NCBI GenBank assembly: GCA_934358955.1
Contig: CAKRLC010000001.1
Span: 18,697-82,696, forward strand
DNA length: 64,000 nucleotides
From: an uncultured Roseburia sp.
Lineage (GTDB): Bacteria > Bacillota > Clostridia > Lachnospirales > Lachnospiraceae
Direction of reading: 5' to 3'
This document shows positions 9,302-18,405 of the stretch, one piece after another. Position 1 is the stretch's first letter. The number at the start of each line of letters is the position of its first letter. The notes under the pieces were generated by a model. The model searched no databases. It was not told the DNA's origin and was given only the letters and a program-made list of their open reading frames with translations. The translations under genes and the position numbers were made by a program.

Positions 9302-10630
9302 TTATGGGTTGACGATCTCTCCGATCAGGTCATATTCATAAGCACCGGTCACCCTGACTTTCACAATATCTCCGGTCATTAACATTTCATCGGTATTGAT
9401 AAAAATATAACCGTCAACATCCGGCGCATCACGGTAGGTTCTTCCGACATAAGCCTGGTCTCCATCTACCTGTCCTTCTATAAAGACATAGAGTTCACGG
9501 CCTTTCATCGCTTCATTCTTATCAAAGCTGATCTCTTCCTGAAGCTCCATAATATCAGCCTGCCAGTCGGCTTTTACTTCTTCATCTACCTGGTCTTCAA
9601 ATGCAGCAGCAGGTGTGCCTTCTTCAGGAGAATAGGTAAATGCACCAAGACGGTCAAATTCCATCTCATTAATAAAGCGCATCAGTTCTTCATGCATTTC
9701 CTGGGTTTCACCAGGGAAGCCGCAGATTAAGGTCGTGCGCAATGTAATGTCCGGGATACGCTCGCGTAAATGAGTGATAATGCGGACAAGGTCGGCGTGG
9801 TTTGTACGGCGTCCCATACGTTTTAAAATCGCATCTTCGGAATGCTGAATCGGAATATCGAGATAATGACAGACCTTTTCATTCCGGATCATAGCATCGA
9901 TCAGATCATCGTAAATCTCTTCCGGATAGCAGTACATAATGCGGATCCAGAACAGCCCTGGGATCTTATTCAGTTCATCTAATAAGCGATGTAATGATTT
10001 TTCACCATACAGATCCATTCCGTAAAGTGTAGTCTCCTGGGCAACAAGGATAAGCTCCTTCGCTCCGTTTGCAACAAGCTCTTTTGCCTGTTCGATCAGA
10101 TCTTCCATCGGGACACTGCGGTAATTGCCACGGATATAAGGAATAATGCAGTAAGTACAACGTTTGTTACAGCCTTCTGCAATCTTTAAATAAGCAAAAT
10201 GACCGCCGGTTGTTACGCTTCGTTTTGTATGAACAGACGGAAGTCCTTCTAATGTTTTGAAATTTTTGTAAAAATGGCCGTCCAGTGCTTCATGGACCGC
10301 ATTTACGATATCTTCATAAGAATTTGTTCCAAGGATCGCATCTACTTCTGGGATCTCCTGATGGATCTCATCTTTATAGCGCTGTGCCAGACATCCGGTA
10401 ACGATCAATGCCTTCAGCGGTCCTGTCTTTTTGTATTCTGCCATCTCAAGGATCGTATTGACGCTTTCTTCTTTTGCATCATTGATAAAACAGCATGTAT
10501 TAATGACAATGATATCTGCTTCTGTCTCATCATTTGTCATTTCAATACCGTCATCACGAAGCATTCCAAGCATAAATTCTGTATCGACTAAGTTTTTATC
10601 ACATCCAAGGGATACAAATAATAATTTCAT
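9302..10630 (-). CDS. rimO: Ribosomal protein S12 methylthiotransferase RimO
   Basis: RimO methylthiolates an Asp of ribosomal protein S12 with two [4Fe-4S] clusters. The 442-residue protein has an N-terminal methylthiotransferase domain starting LFVSLGCDKNLVDTE. It has a radical SAM motif CNKRCTYC (about residues 154-161) and a C-terminal TRAM domain. LGCDKNLVD rather than TFGCQMN separates it from MiaB, encoded at 35.3-36.7 kb. A weak terminator at 10672-10707 divides it from rpoZ. Confidence 0.96.
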   Translation of the reverse strand: MKLLFVSLGCDKNLVDTEFMLGMLRDDGIEMTNDETEADIIVINTCCFINDAKEESVNTILEMAEYKKTGPLKALIVTGCLAQRYKDEIHQEIPEVDAILGTNSYEDIVNAVHEALDGHFYKNFKTLEGLPSVHTKRSVTTGGHFAYLKIAEGCNKRCTYCIIPYIRGNYRSVPMEDLIEQAKELVANGAKELILVAQETTLYGMDLYGEKSLHRLLDELNKIPGLFWIRIMYCYPEEIYDDLIDAMIRNEKVCHYLDIPIQHSEDAILKRMGRRTNHADLVRIITHLRERIPDITLRTTLICGFPGETQEMHEELMRFINEMEFDRLGAFTYSPEEGTPAAAFEDQVDEEVKADWQADIMELQEEISFDKNEAMKGRELYVFIEGQVDGDQAYVGRTYRDAPDVDGYIFINTDEMLMTGDIVKVRVTGAYEYDLIGEIVNP

Positions 10631-10671
10631 GCAGTTCTCTCTTTCTTTTTATAGCTTTTTGTGCAGATGGG

Positions 10672-10707
10672 AAAAGGGCTGCCACACCTTCTATCGTGCA
10701 ACAGCCC
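10672..10707 (-). terminator. Weak terminator or attenuator between rpoZ and rimO
   Basis: On the minus strand GGGCTG pairs with CAGCCC, extended by GCAC/GTGT inside, followed by a short TTTT run. It probably reduces but does not abolish read-through from rpoZ into rimO. Confidence 0.5.
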
Positions 10708-10721
10708 GTATGGATCTTACA

Positions 10722-10967
10722 TTAGTCCTGATCATCTGACTCAGGAACAATCTTTACTTTGCCTTCATAAAGCTCTTCTACTGCAATGGATAATGGCTTT
10801 GGACAAGTTGCCTTTTCTGCCATTGGTTCTGCACCGGCAATAATCTGGCGTGCTCTTTTTGCTGTTGCGATCACGATAGAATAACGGCTGTTTACAACTG
10901 GTTCTTCGCCGATCTCAACGTCATTATTTACAACTTTCATTAATTCTACATAAGATGGATGTATCAT
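10722..10967 (-). CDS. rpoZ: DNA-directed RNA polymerase omega subunit
   Basis: An 81-residue protein with the omega core VNSRYSIVIATAKRARQI (about residues 26-43). It helps assemble and stabilise RNA polymerase. The position directly after gmk is the standard Firmicute order. The C-terminus is short and acidic. Confidence 0.92.
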   Translation of the reverse strand: MIHPSYVELMKVVNNDVEIGEEPVVNSRYSIVIATAKRARQIIAGAEPMAEKATCPKPLSIAVEELYEGKVKIVPESDDQD

Positions 10968-11056
10968 AATATTACCTCTCTTCTGCCTTACGGCTGATTC
11001 ATTTTCATTTATTTTTTAAAAAGATATCCGGATCTGTGATATCTTAATGGAAGCTT

Positions 11057-11695
11057 TTATTCCCTGGAGAAAGCAGTTAACTGGTTTCTCATATCGTAGA
11101 TTGCAGACAGATTTCTGGAAACACGATAATGCTCATTGCGGATAATAGAATGGACTTCTTCCACACAGGCATCCAATTCGTCGTTTACGATCAGATAATC
11201 GTAAGCTTCAATTCCCTGGGCCTCCTCAACAGCTCTTGACAGCCGGGATTCAATCACACTCATCTCTTCTGTCCCTCTGCCAACCAGACGGTTCTTCAGC
11301 TCATCGGCACTTGGCGGAGTCACAAACATAAGAAGTGTATCCGGGAATTTTTCTTTTACCTTTAAGGCTCCCTGGATCTCAATCTCTAAAATGACATCCT
11401 TGCCGGCCAAAAGCTGCTCTTCCACATATGCCTTTGGAGTGCCATAATAATTATTGACATATCTTGCATACTCGATCAGCTCATCTGCCTCGATCATTGC
11501 CTCAAATTCCTCTGTTGTCCGGAAAAAGTATTCCACACCATCTGTTTCACCAGGTCTTGGATTTCTTGTGGTTGCGGAAATCGATAATGCATACTGATCA
11601 GAATAGCGTTTCATGAGCTCTTTCATGATCGTGCCTTTTCCAGAGCCGGAAAATCCGGAAAGTACAATTAAAATACCTTTATTCTTTCGTATCAT
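11057..11695 (-). CDS. gmk: Guanylate kinase
   Basis: Gmk phosphorylates GMP to GDP. The P-loop is SGFSGSGKGT (about residues 11-20), followed by the GMP-binding block ATTRNPRPGE. I place the start at 11695 (MIRKNKG, 212 residues) because AGAGG lies 6 bases upstream of it. An in-frame ATG at 11713 has no comparable ribosome binding site. The start overlaps the end of remA by 17 bases, implying translational coupling. Confidence 0.95.
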   Translation of the reverse strand: MIRKNKGILIVLSGFSGSGKGTIMKELMKRYSDQYALSISATTRNPRPGETDGVEYFFRTTEEFEAMIEADELIEYARYVNNYYGTPKAYVEEQLLAGKDVILEIEIQGALKVKEKFPDTLLMFVTPPSADELKNRLVGRGTEEMSVIESRLSRAVEEAQGIEAYDYLIVNDELDACVEEVHSIIRNEHYRVSRNLSAIYDMRNQLTAFSRE

Positions 11696-11948
11696 AGTCA
11701 ACCTCTGCTGCATTTCCGTTAAAACGTCCAGCCAGTGTTTCCGGCTGTAATGCAGATAAAATAATTTTATTGTTTTCTGTAAAAATCACACTCTTCGTTC
11801 TGCGTCCCTGTGTCGCATCGATCAGGATCTCAGCTTCTTTGCCGCGCCCGATCATCCGTTTGGCTGGTGCAGAATCAGAGGAGATAATACTGACAATCTT
11901 ATCGGTATTCACCATATTACCGAATCCGATGTTCATTAACTTTGCCAT
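11679..11948 (-). CDS. remA: RemA-family (DUF370) regulator
   Basis: An 89-residue protein matching the RemA/YlzA family: N-terminal MNIGFGNMV followed by the RxRSVI-like block RTKSVIF near residue 52. In Bacillus RemA is a DNA-binding activator of biofilm matrix and osmoprotection genes. The yicC-remA-gmk-rpoZ order is conserved in many Clostridia. A link to the polysaccharide operon in this window is possible but untested. Confidence 0.93.
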   Translation of the reverse strand: MAKLMNIGFGNMVNTDKIVSIISSDSAPAKRMIGRGKEAEILIDATQGRRTKSVIFTENNKIILSALQPETLAGRFNGNAAEVDYDTKE

Positions 11949-11959
11949 ATAAAATCCTT

Positions 11960-12838
11960 CTATTCAATATTCTGGATCTGTTCACGGACTTTTTCAATAT
12001 CAGTTTTCAGATTAATACCCGTGTCAGAAATCTCAAGGTCATTTGCTTTGGAAAGAATCGTATTTGCTTCACGGTTCATCTCCTGGGCGATGAAATCAAG
12101 CTTACGGCCAATGCTTCCGCCGGCCTCTAACGCTTCCTTTGTACCTCTGATATGGCTTCTTAAACGTACCGTTTCTTCATCTACACAGATCTTATCGGCA
12201 AATATGGTCACTTCTGTTGCAATACGGCCATCATCGATCTGCCTGTCTGCAAGAAGCTCCTTTACCTTATTCTCAAGGCGTTCCCTGTACTCTTTCATAA
12301 TGACAGGGGACCGTTCCTCAATAAAATCAACATACGTAAGCATCTGATCCAGCTTGCCACAAAGATCCTGCTTTAAGTGTTCCCCTTCTGCAATGCGGCT
12401 TGCAACGAACTGTTCTGCTGCTCCGCGGATCGCTTTTTCAAGGCCTGCCCATAACTCCTGCTCATCTGCCTCTACCTGCTCCATCGTGAATACATCCGGA
12501 TAGCGGGATAACGTACTGACTCTGATATCATTCTCAAGACCAAACTTGTCTGCCATGCTGTTTAAATGCATCAGATATTCACCTGCCAGATCTTCATTAT
12601 ATCTTAAGGCAAAATTATCTTCCGAAAAATCTTCATATGTGATATACAGATCAACCTTTCCGCGTTCCATATATTCTTTCAGAAGATTTCTGATCGTGCT
12701 TTCAAAAAAATTGAGTGCCTTAGGCATCTTAATATTCACATCAAGATAACGATGATTGACTGACTTCATCTCTACCGTGTATTTACGATTCCCTTCGGTC
12801 ACTTCACATCGACCAAAACCGGTCATGCTTTTGATCAT
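11960..12838 (-). CDS. YicC/YloC-family endoribonuclease
   Basis: The 292-residue protein begins MIKSMTGFGR, the universal start of this family, so 12838 is preferred over the in-frame ATG at 12871. The N-terminal domain (about 1-155) and the C-terminal DUF1732 domain containing GRKLDFIAQEMNRE near residue 250 are both present. Members cleave small RNAs in E. coli; the role here is inferred. It is the first gene of the remA-gmk-rpoZ operon. Confidence 0.92.
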   Translation of the reverse strand: MIKSMTGFGRCEVTEGNRKYTVEMKSVNHRYLDVNIKMPKALNFFESTIRNLLKEYMERGKVDLYITYEDFSEDNFALRYNEDLAGEYLMHLNSMADKFGLENDIRVSTLSRYPDVFTMEQVEADEQELWAGLEKAIRGAAEQFVASRIAEGEHLKQDLCGKLDQMLTYVDFIEERSPVIMKEYRERLENKVKELLADRQIDDGRIATEVTIFADKICVDEETVRLRSHIRGTKEALEAGGSIGRKLDFIAQEMNREANTILSKANDLEISDTGINLKTDIEKVREQIQNIE

Positions 12839-12990
12839 AATATTCTCACACCTTTCCATACCTCGCATCACATGCTCTAAAATATACTGTATGCATAGGT
12901 AATTTTATTATAAATCGAAAGTGGGATGGCGTCAATATTTTTCTTCCACTTCCCGTATGTCCTGTTACTGCTTCTGTTATTGCTCCTTGC
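12839..12990. other. Intergenic leader upstream of yicC
   Basis: Together with 12991-13201 this is a 363-base gap between divergent genes. It should hold the yicC promoter, but I see no convincing -35/-10 pair. The only recognisable structure is the decayed half-repeat at 12991-13050. Confidence 0.3.
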
Positions 12991-13050
12991 AATATTTTTT
13001 TTGCAATCTGCCAGCATAAAGTTAAAGACAGACTTTTTGACACCCGAATC
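12991..13050 (-). repeat. Half copy (one arm) of the palindromic repeat family
   Basis: This segment matches the outer arm of the full element at 18857-19134. Shared blocks are ATATTT-T-TTTTGC, CCA-(A/G)-(T/C)-A, AAAGTTA and the terminal TTTTTTGACACCCGAATC-like end. The core hairpin and the opposite arm are absent, so it is probably a decayed or solo arm. Confidence 0.55.
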
Positions 13051-13201
13051 TTGCTGTGCGTCCAGGTACGGTTACTCGAATAAAAAATGATGATATGGAA
13101 CATAATAAATGCAAATGCTGATCTTAAGATATTTATTTTCAGCATGAAAACAGATTGCCGAGGTTAGGGTAAAGGGAAAATATAAAATGGAGGAAATGAT
13201 T

Positions 13202-13630
13202 ATGTCCGATACGGTAAAACTATTGCGTGAATGTAATTCCGGTATTCAGATGGCTGTTTTTTCAATGGATGAGATCCTGGAGAAGGTAAAGGATGAAAGT
13301 CTGCATGAATTATTGGAAAAATCCAAAGAAAAACATGAAAAGCTTGGTGATGAAGCACATCTGCTTCTGATAGAATGCGGGGATGAAGTCAAAGAACCGA
13401 ATATGCTGACAAAGGGTATGTCATGGATGAAAACAAATGCAAAGGTTTTCATGGACGACAGTGATAAAACAATTGCTGAACTGATCGTGGATGGGTGCGA
13501 CATGGGAATCAAAACGCTCTGCCGCTATGAAAATGAGTATACCGGAGCAGAGGAAAGAGCGGTCCGGCTGACAGAGGAACTGATCCGGCTGGAAGAAAAA
13601 TTAAGACAGGATCTGAGAAAGTATTTGTAA
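13202..13630 (+). CDS. Hypothetical helical protein, possibly ferritin-like (DUF2383-type)
   Basis: A 142-residue, almost entirely helical, charged soluble protein with no membrane segment. Helix lengths (about 25-35 residues each) would fit a four-helix bundle of the PA2169/DUF2383 ferritin-like kind. However, no clear di-metal ExxH motif is visible. The start at 13202 follows GGAGG at 13190-13194 by 7 bases; the in-frame ATG at 13187 overlaps that site. It is monocistronic and ends 12 bases before a strong hairpin. Confidence 0.7.
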   Translation: MSDTVKLLRECNSGIQMAVFSMDEILEKVKDESLHELLEKSKEKHEKLGDEAHLLLIECGDEVKEPNMLTKGMSWMKTNAKVFMDDSDKTIAELIVDGCDMGIKTLCRYENEYTGAEERAVRLTEELIRLEEKLRQDLRKYL

Positions 13631-13641
13631 TGATTTTTGCT

Positions 13642-13688
13642 GTCAGATTACACAAAGAATATTCGAAGCTTGCTTTGTGTAATCTGAC
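13642..13688. repeat. Perfect 16-bp hairpin between convergent genes
   Basis: GTCAGATTACACAAAG (13642-13657) is perfectly inverted at 13673-13688 with a 15-base loop. There is no U-run, so it is not a standard intrinsic terminator. The arm sequence resembles the outer arm ends of the palindromic repeat family (AGATTAC followed by an A-rich run). Confidence 0.6.
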
Positions 13689-13745
13689 TATGCAGCTAAA
13701 ATGCCATATGATCGCCCCTGGCGTCCTTTTGGCAAAAATTTATAT

Positions 13746-15548
13746 TTATGCTTCTACTAATGCTTCCATTTCTTTGATGATCTCACCAAAGGAATTCAAT
13801 GCATCCTGGATCGGTGCCGGTGTTTCAAGGTTTACGCCGGCAATTTTAAGCAGTTCAACCGGAGCCATGGAGCAGCCGCCGGATAAGAATTTTTTATAGC
13901 GTTCTACGGCAGGAGCACCCTCTTCTAAAATCTTATGTGCAACAGAGAATGCAGCACAATAACTGGTTGCATACTGATAAACATAGAAATTGTAATAAAA
14001 ATGAGGGATTCTTGCCCATTCATAACCGATCTGCTCATCTGAAATAATATCAGATCCGTAATATTTTTTATTAAGCTCAAGATATACATTGCTTAAGTTG
14101 TCAGCATTTAAGCTTTCGCCGTCTTCATACATCTTATTTGTAAGCATCTCATACTCTGCAAATTGAGTCTGACGGTAAACAGTTCCCTTGAAGCTGTCAA
14201 GATAATGGTTCAGCAGATAGGCACGCTCTTTTTTATCGGTTGTATTCTTCAGGAGATATTCCATCAGAAGGATTTCATTACAGGTAGATGCTACTTCTGC
14301 AACAAAAATCTTATACTCTGCATAAATGTATGGCTGAGTCTCGTTTGAATAATAAGAATGCATTGCATGTCCCATCTCATGTGCTAATGTAAACATATCG
14401 TCTAATGTTCCGTTGTAATTTAAAAGGACATATGGGTGGCAGCCGTAAGCTCCGGCAGAGTAAGCACCGCTTCTCTTTCCCTGATTCTCGTAAACATCGA
14501 TCCAGCGGTTTTCAAAGCCTTCTCTTACCTTATTCACATAGTCTTCCCCTAATGGTGCAAGCGCTTTTAAAACGGTCTCTTTTGCTTCTTCAAAAGGAAT
14601 TTCCTTTGCCATATCCGGGATCATTGGTGTATAGATATCATACATATGAAGCTCATCATAACCAAGGCATTTTTTGCGCAGGGAAACATACTGGTGCATC
14701 TTATCAAGGTTCTGATTTACCGTGTCGATCAGGTTGTGATATACACTGGAAGAAACGTTATTTGCATCTACCGCACATTCCAGGGATGAGGTATAATTTC
14801 TTGCTTTTGAGTGGAATACCTGCTGTTTTATATTGCCGGAATAGAGACTTGCAGATGTATTTAAAAACTGTTTGTAGGTCGCATATAGCTTTTCAAAGGC
14901 TTCTTTTCTTACACGTCTGTCAGCAGACTGCAGAAACTGTCCGTACCGTCCATGAGTAATACGTACTTTTTCACCTTTTTCGTCTTCAATTTCAGGGAAG
15001 ATGAGATCTGCATTATTCAAAATAGAAAAAGTATCTGCCGGTGTCTGGCTCATTTCTGCTGTCATTGCAAGTAGCTTCTCCATTTCTGCGGAAAGGCAGT
15101 GCTCCTTCATCCGGCGGATCTCTTCGATCTGTTTTCGATAAAGTTCAAGCGCAGGGATTTCTGCAAAAAATGCTTCTAATGTGTCATCCGATGCTGCAAT
15201 GATCTCCGGATCGACAAATGCTGTCCTGCTGCCTGTTTCTGCATAAAGGGAATATGCTTTTGCAGACATGGACTGATGTGCAGTATTTGTCTGGTCTTCA
15301 TCAAACAGACGTTCCGCATAATTAAATGCCTTGTCGAGTTTTTCACCGGCTGCGGCAAACTGCTCTAAAACAGTGAACAGATTCTGTGCGGTTGCGGTTA
15401 CTTTTCCTTCGTATGAAACAATGGTGTCAACGATGCCGGAGATGGTTTTTAATTCCTGCTCCCAGGCCTCATCATTTTCATACATATCCTTCGTGTTCCA
15501 TGTATTTTCTTCTTTTACTTCGCTTCTTTTTAATAATTCTGTTGCCAT
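13746..15548 (-). CDS. pepF: Oligoendopeptidase F (M3B metallopeptidase)
   Basis: A cytoplasmic zinc oligopeptidase of 600 residues, the usual PepF length. The zinc motif HEMGH lies near residue 385 in the context TLAHEMGHAMHSYY. The downstream Glu ligand region (ICNEILLMEYLL-like) follows. It is monocistronic, has its own promoter at 15641-15669 and diverges from rqcH. Confidence 0.95.
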   Translation of the reverse strand: MATELLKRSEVKEENTWNTKDMYENDEAWEQELKTISGIVDTIVSYEGKVTATAQNLFTVLEQFAAAGEKLDKAFNYAERLFDEDQTNTAHQSMSAKAYSLYAETGSRTAFVDPEIIAASDDTLEAFFAEIPALELYRKQIEEIRRMKEHCLSAEMEKLLAMTAEMSQTPADTFSILNNADLIFPEIEDEKGEKVRITHGRYGQFLQSADRRVRKEAFEKLYATYKQFLNTSASLYSGNIKQQVFHSKARNYTSSLECAVDANNVSSSVYHNLIDTVNQNLDKMHQYVSLRKKCLGYDELHMYDIYTPMIPDMAKEIPFEEAKETVLKALAPLGEDYVNKVREGFENRWIDVYENQGKRSGAYSAGAYGCHPYVLLNYNGTLDDMFTLAHEMGHAMHSYYSNETQPYIYAEYKIFVAEVASTCNEILLMEYLLKNTTDKKERAYLLNHYLDSFKGTVYRQTQFAEYEMLTNKMYEDGESLNADNLSNVYLELNKKYYGSDIISDEQIGYEWARIPHFYYNFYVYQYATSYCAAFSVAHKILEEGAPAVERYKKFLSGGCSMAPVELLKIAGVNLETPAPIQDALNSFGEIIKEMEALVEA

Positions 15549-15640
15549 ATAAAATAACTTCTCCTTTCCAACGCACTCCTTGTTCCTTCCATCTTTAAAT
15601 TAAGATGGCAGAAAAAACATGATGCGTACACAGCTCTTTC

Positions 15641-15669
15641 ATTCTATCATACGGTTGGTAGGAAAACAA
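15641..15669 (-). promoter_or_regulatory. Sigma-A type promoter for pepF
   Basis: On the minus strand TTGTTT (15664-15669) and TAGAAT (15641-15646) are spaced by 17 bases. The leader contains a small hairpin at 15589-15608 (CCATCTT/AAGATGG). Confidence 0.6.
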
Positions 15670-15675
15670 GTTTGC

Positions 15676-15704
15676 TTGTCAACTATCGCAGAATCTATTA
15701 TAAT
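15676..15704 (+). promoter_or_regulatory. Sigma-A type promoter for rqcH
   Basis: TTGTCA (15676-15681), 17 bases, TATAAT (15699-15704), about 37 bases upstream of the ATG, which is preceded by AAAGGAG. The -35 is only 6 bp from the divergent pepF -35. Confidence 0.7.
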
Positions 15705-15740
15705 AAAGCGGATATTATGAAATAAAGGAGTTCTTTTACA

Positions 15741-17483
15741 ATGGCATTAGATGGATTTGTAATTTCAAATATAGTACATGAGCTGAATCAGACAGTTTTA
15801 AATGCAAAAATAAGCAAAATCGCACAGCCGGAAACGGACGAGCTTCTGTTTACCTGCAAAGGGACAAACGGGCAGTTCCGCCTTGCCATGTCTGCAAGTG
15901 CCTCGCTTCCGTTTTTATATCTGACAGATCAGAATAAGCCAAGCCCAATGACGGCACCGAACTTTTGTATGGTGCTGCGTAAGCATATTGCAAATGGCCG
16001 GATCGTAAAGATTTATCAGCCGCACATGGAGCGTATCATCCAGTTTGATATTGAACATCTTGATGAACTTGGAGATCTGTGTCAAAAAACGCTGATCGTC
16101 GAGCTTATGGGAAAACACAGTAATATTATTTTCTGCAATAGTGAAGGAAAAATCATTGACAGTATCAAGCGGGTTTCATCTATGATGAGCTCCCTGCGAG
16201 AGGTCCTTCCAGGAAGGGACTATTGTATCCCGGCAACGCAGGATGACCGGTTAAATCCACTTGAAGTGACCGAGCAAGCTTTTATGGAATCTGTCATGAC
16301 AAAGCCTCTGTCTATTACCAAAGCGCTGTACACGTCGTTTACCGGATTAAGTCCGCTGCTCGCTTCCGAGATCTGCTACCGCAGTTCGATCGATGGGGAT
16401 ATGCCGGTAGATTCTCTTGATGAAAATGGGAAAAAACATTTATACAACAATCTTTCCTGGATCATGGAAGATGTAAAAAATCATCATTATCAGCCCAATA
16501 TTATTTTTAAGGGAAAGGAACCGATTGATTTTTCCTGCATCCGTCTGACGCAGTTTGCCGATTATGACGCAAGGGAATATGATTCTATCTCCAAAGTATT
16601 AGAGGAATACTATGCACAGAAAAACGTGTATACAAGGATTCGTCAGAAATCAGTTGATTTAAGAAAAATTGTCACAACAGCATTGGAACGTAACCGTAAG
16701 AAATTCCAGCTTCAGGAAAAACAGTTAAAGGACACGGAAAAACGTGAAAAATATAAAGTATACGGCGAATTGATCCATACTTACGGCTATGGTCTTGAAG
16801 AAGGCGCCAAAAAGCTGGATGCACTGAATTATTATACGAACGAAATGATCACCATCCCACTTGATCCTCAGCTGGATGCAAAGGAAAATGCCCAGAAATA
16901 TTTTGACCGTTATAATAAGTTGAAACGTACATATGAAGCATTAATTACACTGACTGCGGAAACGCAGACAGAGATCGACCATCTCGAAAGTATTGCAACT
17001 GCGCTTGATATAGCACTGACCGAGGATGATCTTGTCCAGATCAAAGAGGAACTTGTGGAATTTGGCTATATTAAGCGGAAAAAGACAGATAAAAAAGCAA
17101 AAATCAAGAGCAGACCTTTCCACTACCGCTCTTCTGATGGGTATGATATTTATGTTGGAAAAAATAATTATCAGAATGATGAACTGACATTCAAGTTTGC
17201 GACCGGAAATGACTGGTGGTTCCATGCAAAAGGAATGCCTGGCTCTCATGTGATCGTCAAGTCGAATAATGAAGAACTTCCTGACCGCGTTTTTGAGGAG
17301 GCAGGCATGTTAGCAGGTTACTATTCCAAGGGGCGTGATAATGAAAAGGTGGAGATTGATTATCTCCAGAAAAAGAACGTGAAGAAGCCGAATGGAGCTG
17401 CACCGGGATTTGTTGTCTATTACACCAACTACTCTCTTACGATCCATCCGGATATTTCAGGGCTGACATTGATCTCTGATTAA
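15741..17483 (+). CDS. rqcH: Rqc2/RqcH (NFACT, FbpA-like) ribosome quality control protein
   Basis: RqcH binds stalled 50S subunits and adds C-terminal Ala tails to nascent chains. The 580-residue protein has an NFACT-N domain (1-200, beginning MALDGFVI), helix-hairpin and coiled-coil segments (about 270-430). The C-terminal NFACT-R domain (about 450-565) contains DIYVGKNNYQND and WWFHAKGMPGSHV. Older annotations call it fibronectin-binding protein. The gene is monocistronic. Confidence 0.94.
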   Translation: MALDGFVISNIVHELNQTVLNAKISKIAQPETDELLFTCKGTNGQFRLAMSASASLPFLYLTDQNKPSPMTAPNFCMVLRKHIANGRIVKIYQPHMERIIQFDIEHLDELGDLCQKTLIVELMGKHSNIIFCNSEGKIIDSIKRVSSMMSSLREVLPGRDYCIPATQDDRLNPLEVTEQAFMESVMTKPLSITKALYTSFTGLSPLLASEICYRSSIDGDMPVDSLDENGKKHLYNNLSWIMEDVKNHHYQPNIIFKGKEPIDFSCIRLTQFADYDAREYDSISKVLEEYYAQKNVYTRIRQKSVDLRKIVTTALERNRKKFQLQEKQLKDTEKREKYKVYGELIHTYGYGLEEGAKKLDALNYYTNEMITIPLDPQLDAKENAQKYFDRYNKLKRTYEALITLTAETQTEIDHLESIATALDIALTEDDLVQIKEELVEFGYIKRKKTDKKAKIKSRPFHYRSSDGYDIYVGKNNYQNDELTFKFATGNDWWFHAKGMPGSHVIVKSNNEELPDRVFEEAGMLAGYYSKGRDNEKVEIDYLQKKNVKKPNGAAPGFVVYYTNYSLTIHPDISGLTLISD

Positions 17484-17557
17484 AATCGGACAAAAAGATC
17501 ATATTTAAGTCTGTATTAGCAGATTGCAAAAAGAAACCTGAACTATTTTTGCAATCT

Positions 17558-18349
17558 CTAATACCAAAATACGGAACCTGCATATTTTTGGGCAAGCCGG
17601 ATACAGCCCTGATAAGATGCAAGATCAGCATAATCCTCTGGATGATGCGCATCTACACCGATTATGAAATCGTTTCCGTTAGCTGCCGCAATTTTTATAA
17701 AACGTTCATCCGGATAATTGCATTTTTCACGGAAACCATTTACATTGATCTCAACCGGGATCTGCTCCTGCTTTAAGCGCTGCACTAATTTGTCCATGTA
17801 TGTTGCATACAGACTGTTATCTCCCACAAAACCAAGAATGTCAGGGTGAGCAACAAGATCAAAACATCCGGTATCCAACGCCTCAAAAAGAAGGGACAGA
17901 TAACGGTTTAAGTGTGCTTCGTCAGTCCAGTCTTTGCGCACACTGATAAAATGATCTTCTTCCGGAAAGAAGTGCTGTGCTAACAGCATATAATCCAGGG
18001 GATATTGTTCTATCTCATGGATCGTCGGTTCAAAAATATCCGGAAAGTATTCCATTTCCAATGCTGAAAGAATGGTAATTTCGTTTTTATATTCTGCTTT
18101 CAGCTTCTCGATTGTATCTACATAATTTTCCAATTCATTCATTTTCATCCGTATCGTTGAGACAAAGCCATTTTTGAACAAATACGGGGAATGGTCTGAA
18201 AATCCTATGACCTCAACCCCCTGTTCTAAGGCTGCCTCCACATACTCACGTTCTTCGCCGGAAGCATGCTGGCATCTTTTTGTATGCGAATGAAAATTGC
18301 ATTTTTTTGATTTGTAATCTGAACTGTTAAAAGAATGAATCCGTTTCAT
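17558..18349 (-). CDS. PHP-domain histidinol-phosphatase-like protein
   Basis: A 263-residue PHP-superfamily phosphoesterase. The first metal-binding motif is HSHTKRCQH (about residues 21-29). FSDHSPY near residue 54 gives another metal ligand, and later blocks (AHPDILGF and GVDAHHPEDY) complete the site. HisK-type histidinol-phosphatase is the nearest named activity, but no other histidine genes are near, so the substrate is uncertain. It converges with rqcH. Confidence 0.82.
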   Translation of the reverse strand: MKRIHSFNSSDYKSKKCNFHSHTKRCQHASGEEREYVEAALEQGVEVIGFSDHSPYLFKNGFVSTIRMKMNELENYVDTIEKLKAEYKNEITILSALEMEYFPDIFEPTIHEIEQYPLDYMLLAQHFFPEEDHFISVRKDWTDEAHLNRYLSLLFEALDTGCFDLVAHPDILGFVGDNSLYATYMDKLVQRLKQEQIPVEINVNGFREKCNYPDERFIKIAAANGNDFIIGVDAHHPEDYADLASYQGCIRLAQKYAGSVFWY

Positions 18350-18405
18350 AATCTTACTCTCACTTTTTTGATATTTATTATTAATGATGCACTAGCTGGA
18401 TGTCT

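Noticed and set aside
17437-17652. Separate gene overlapping the end of rqcH on the minus strand
   Set aside because: It overlaps two well-supported genes and has no domain, start site or conservation signal.
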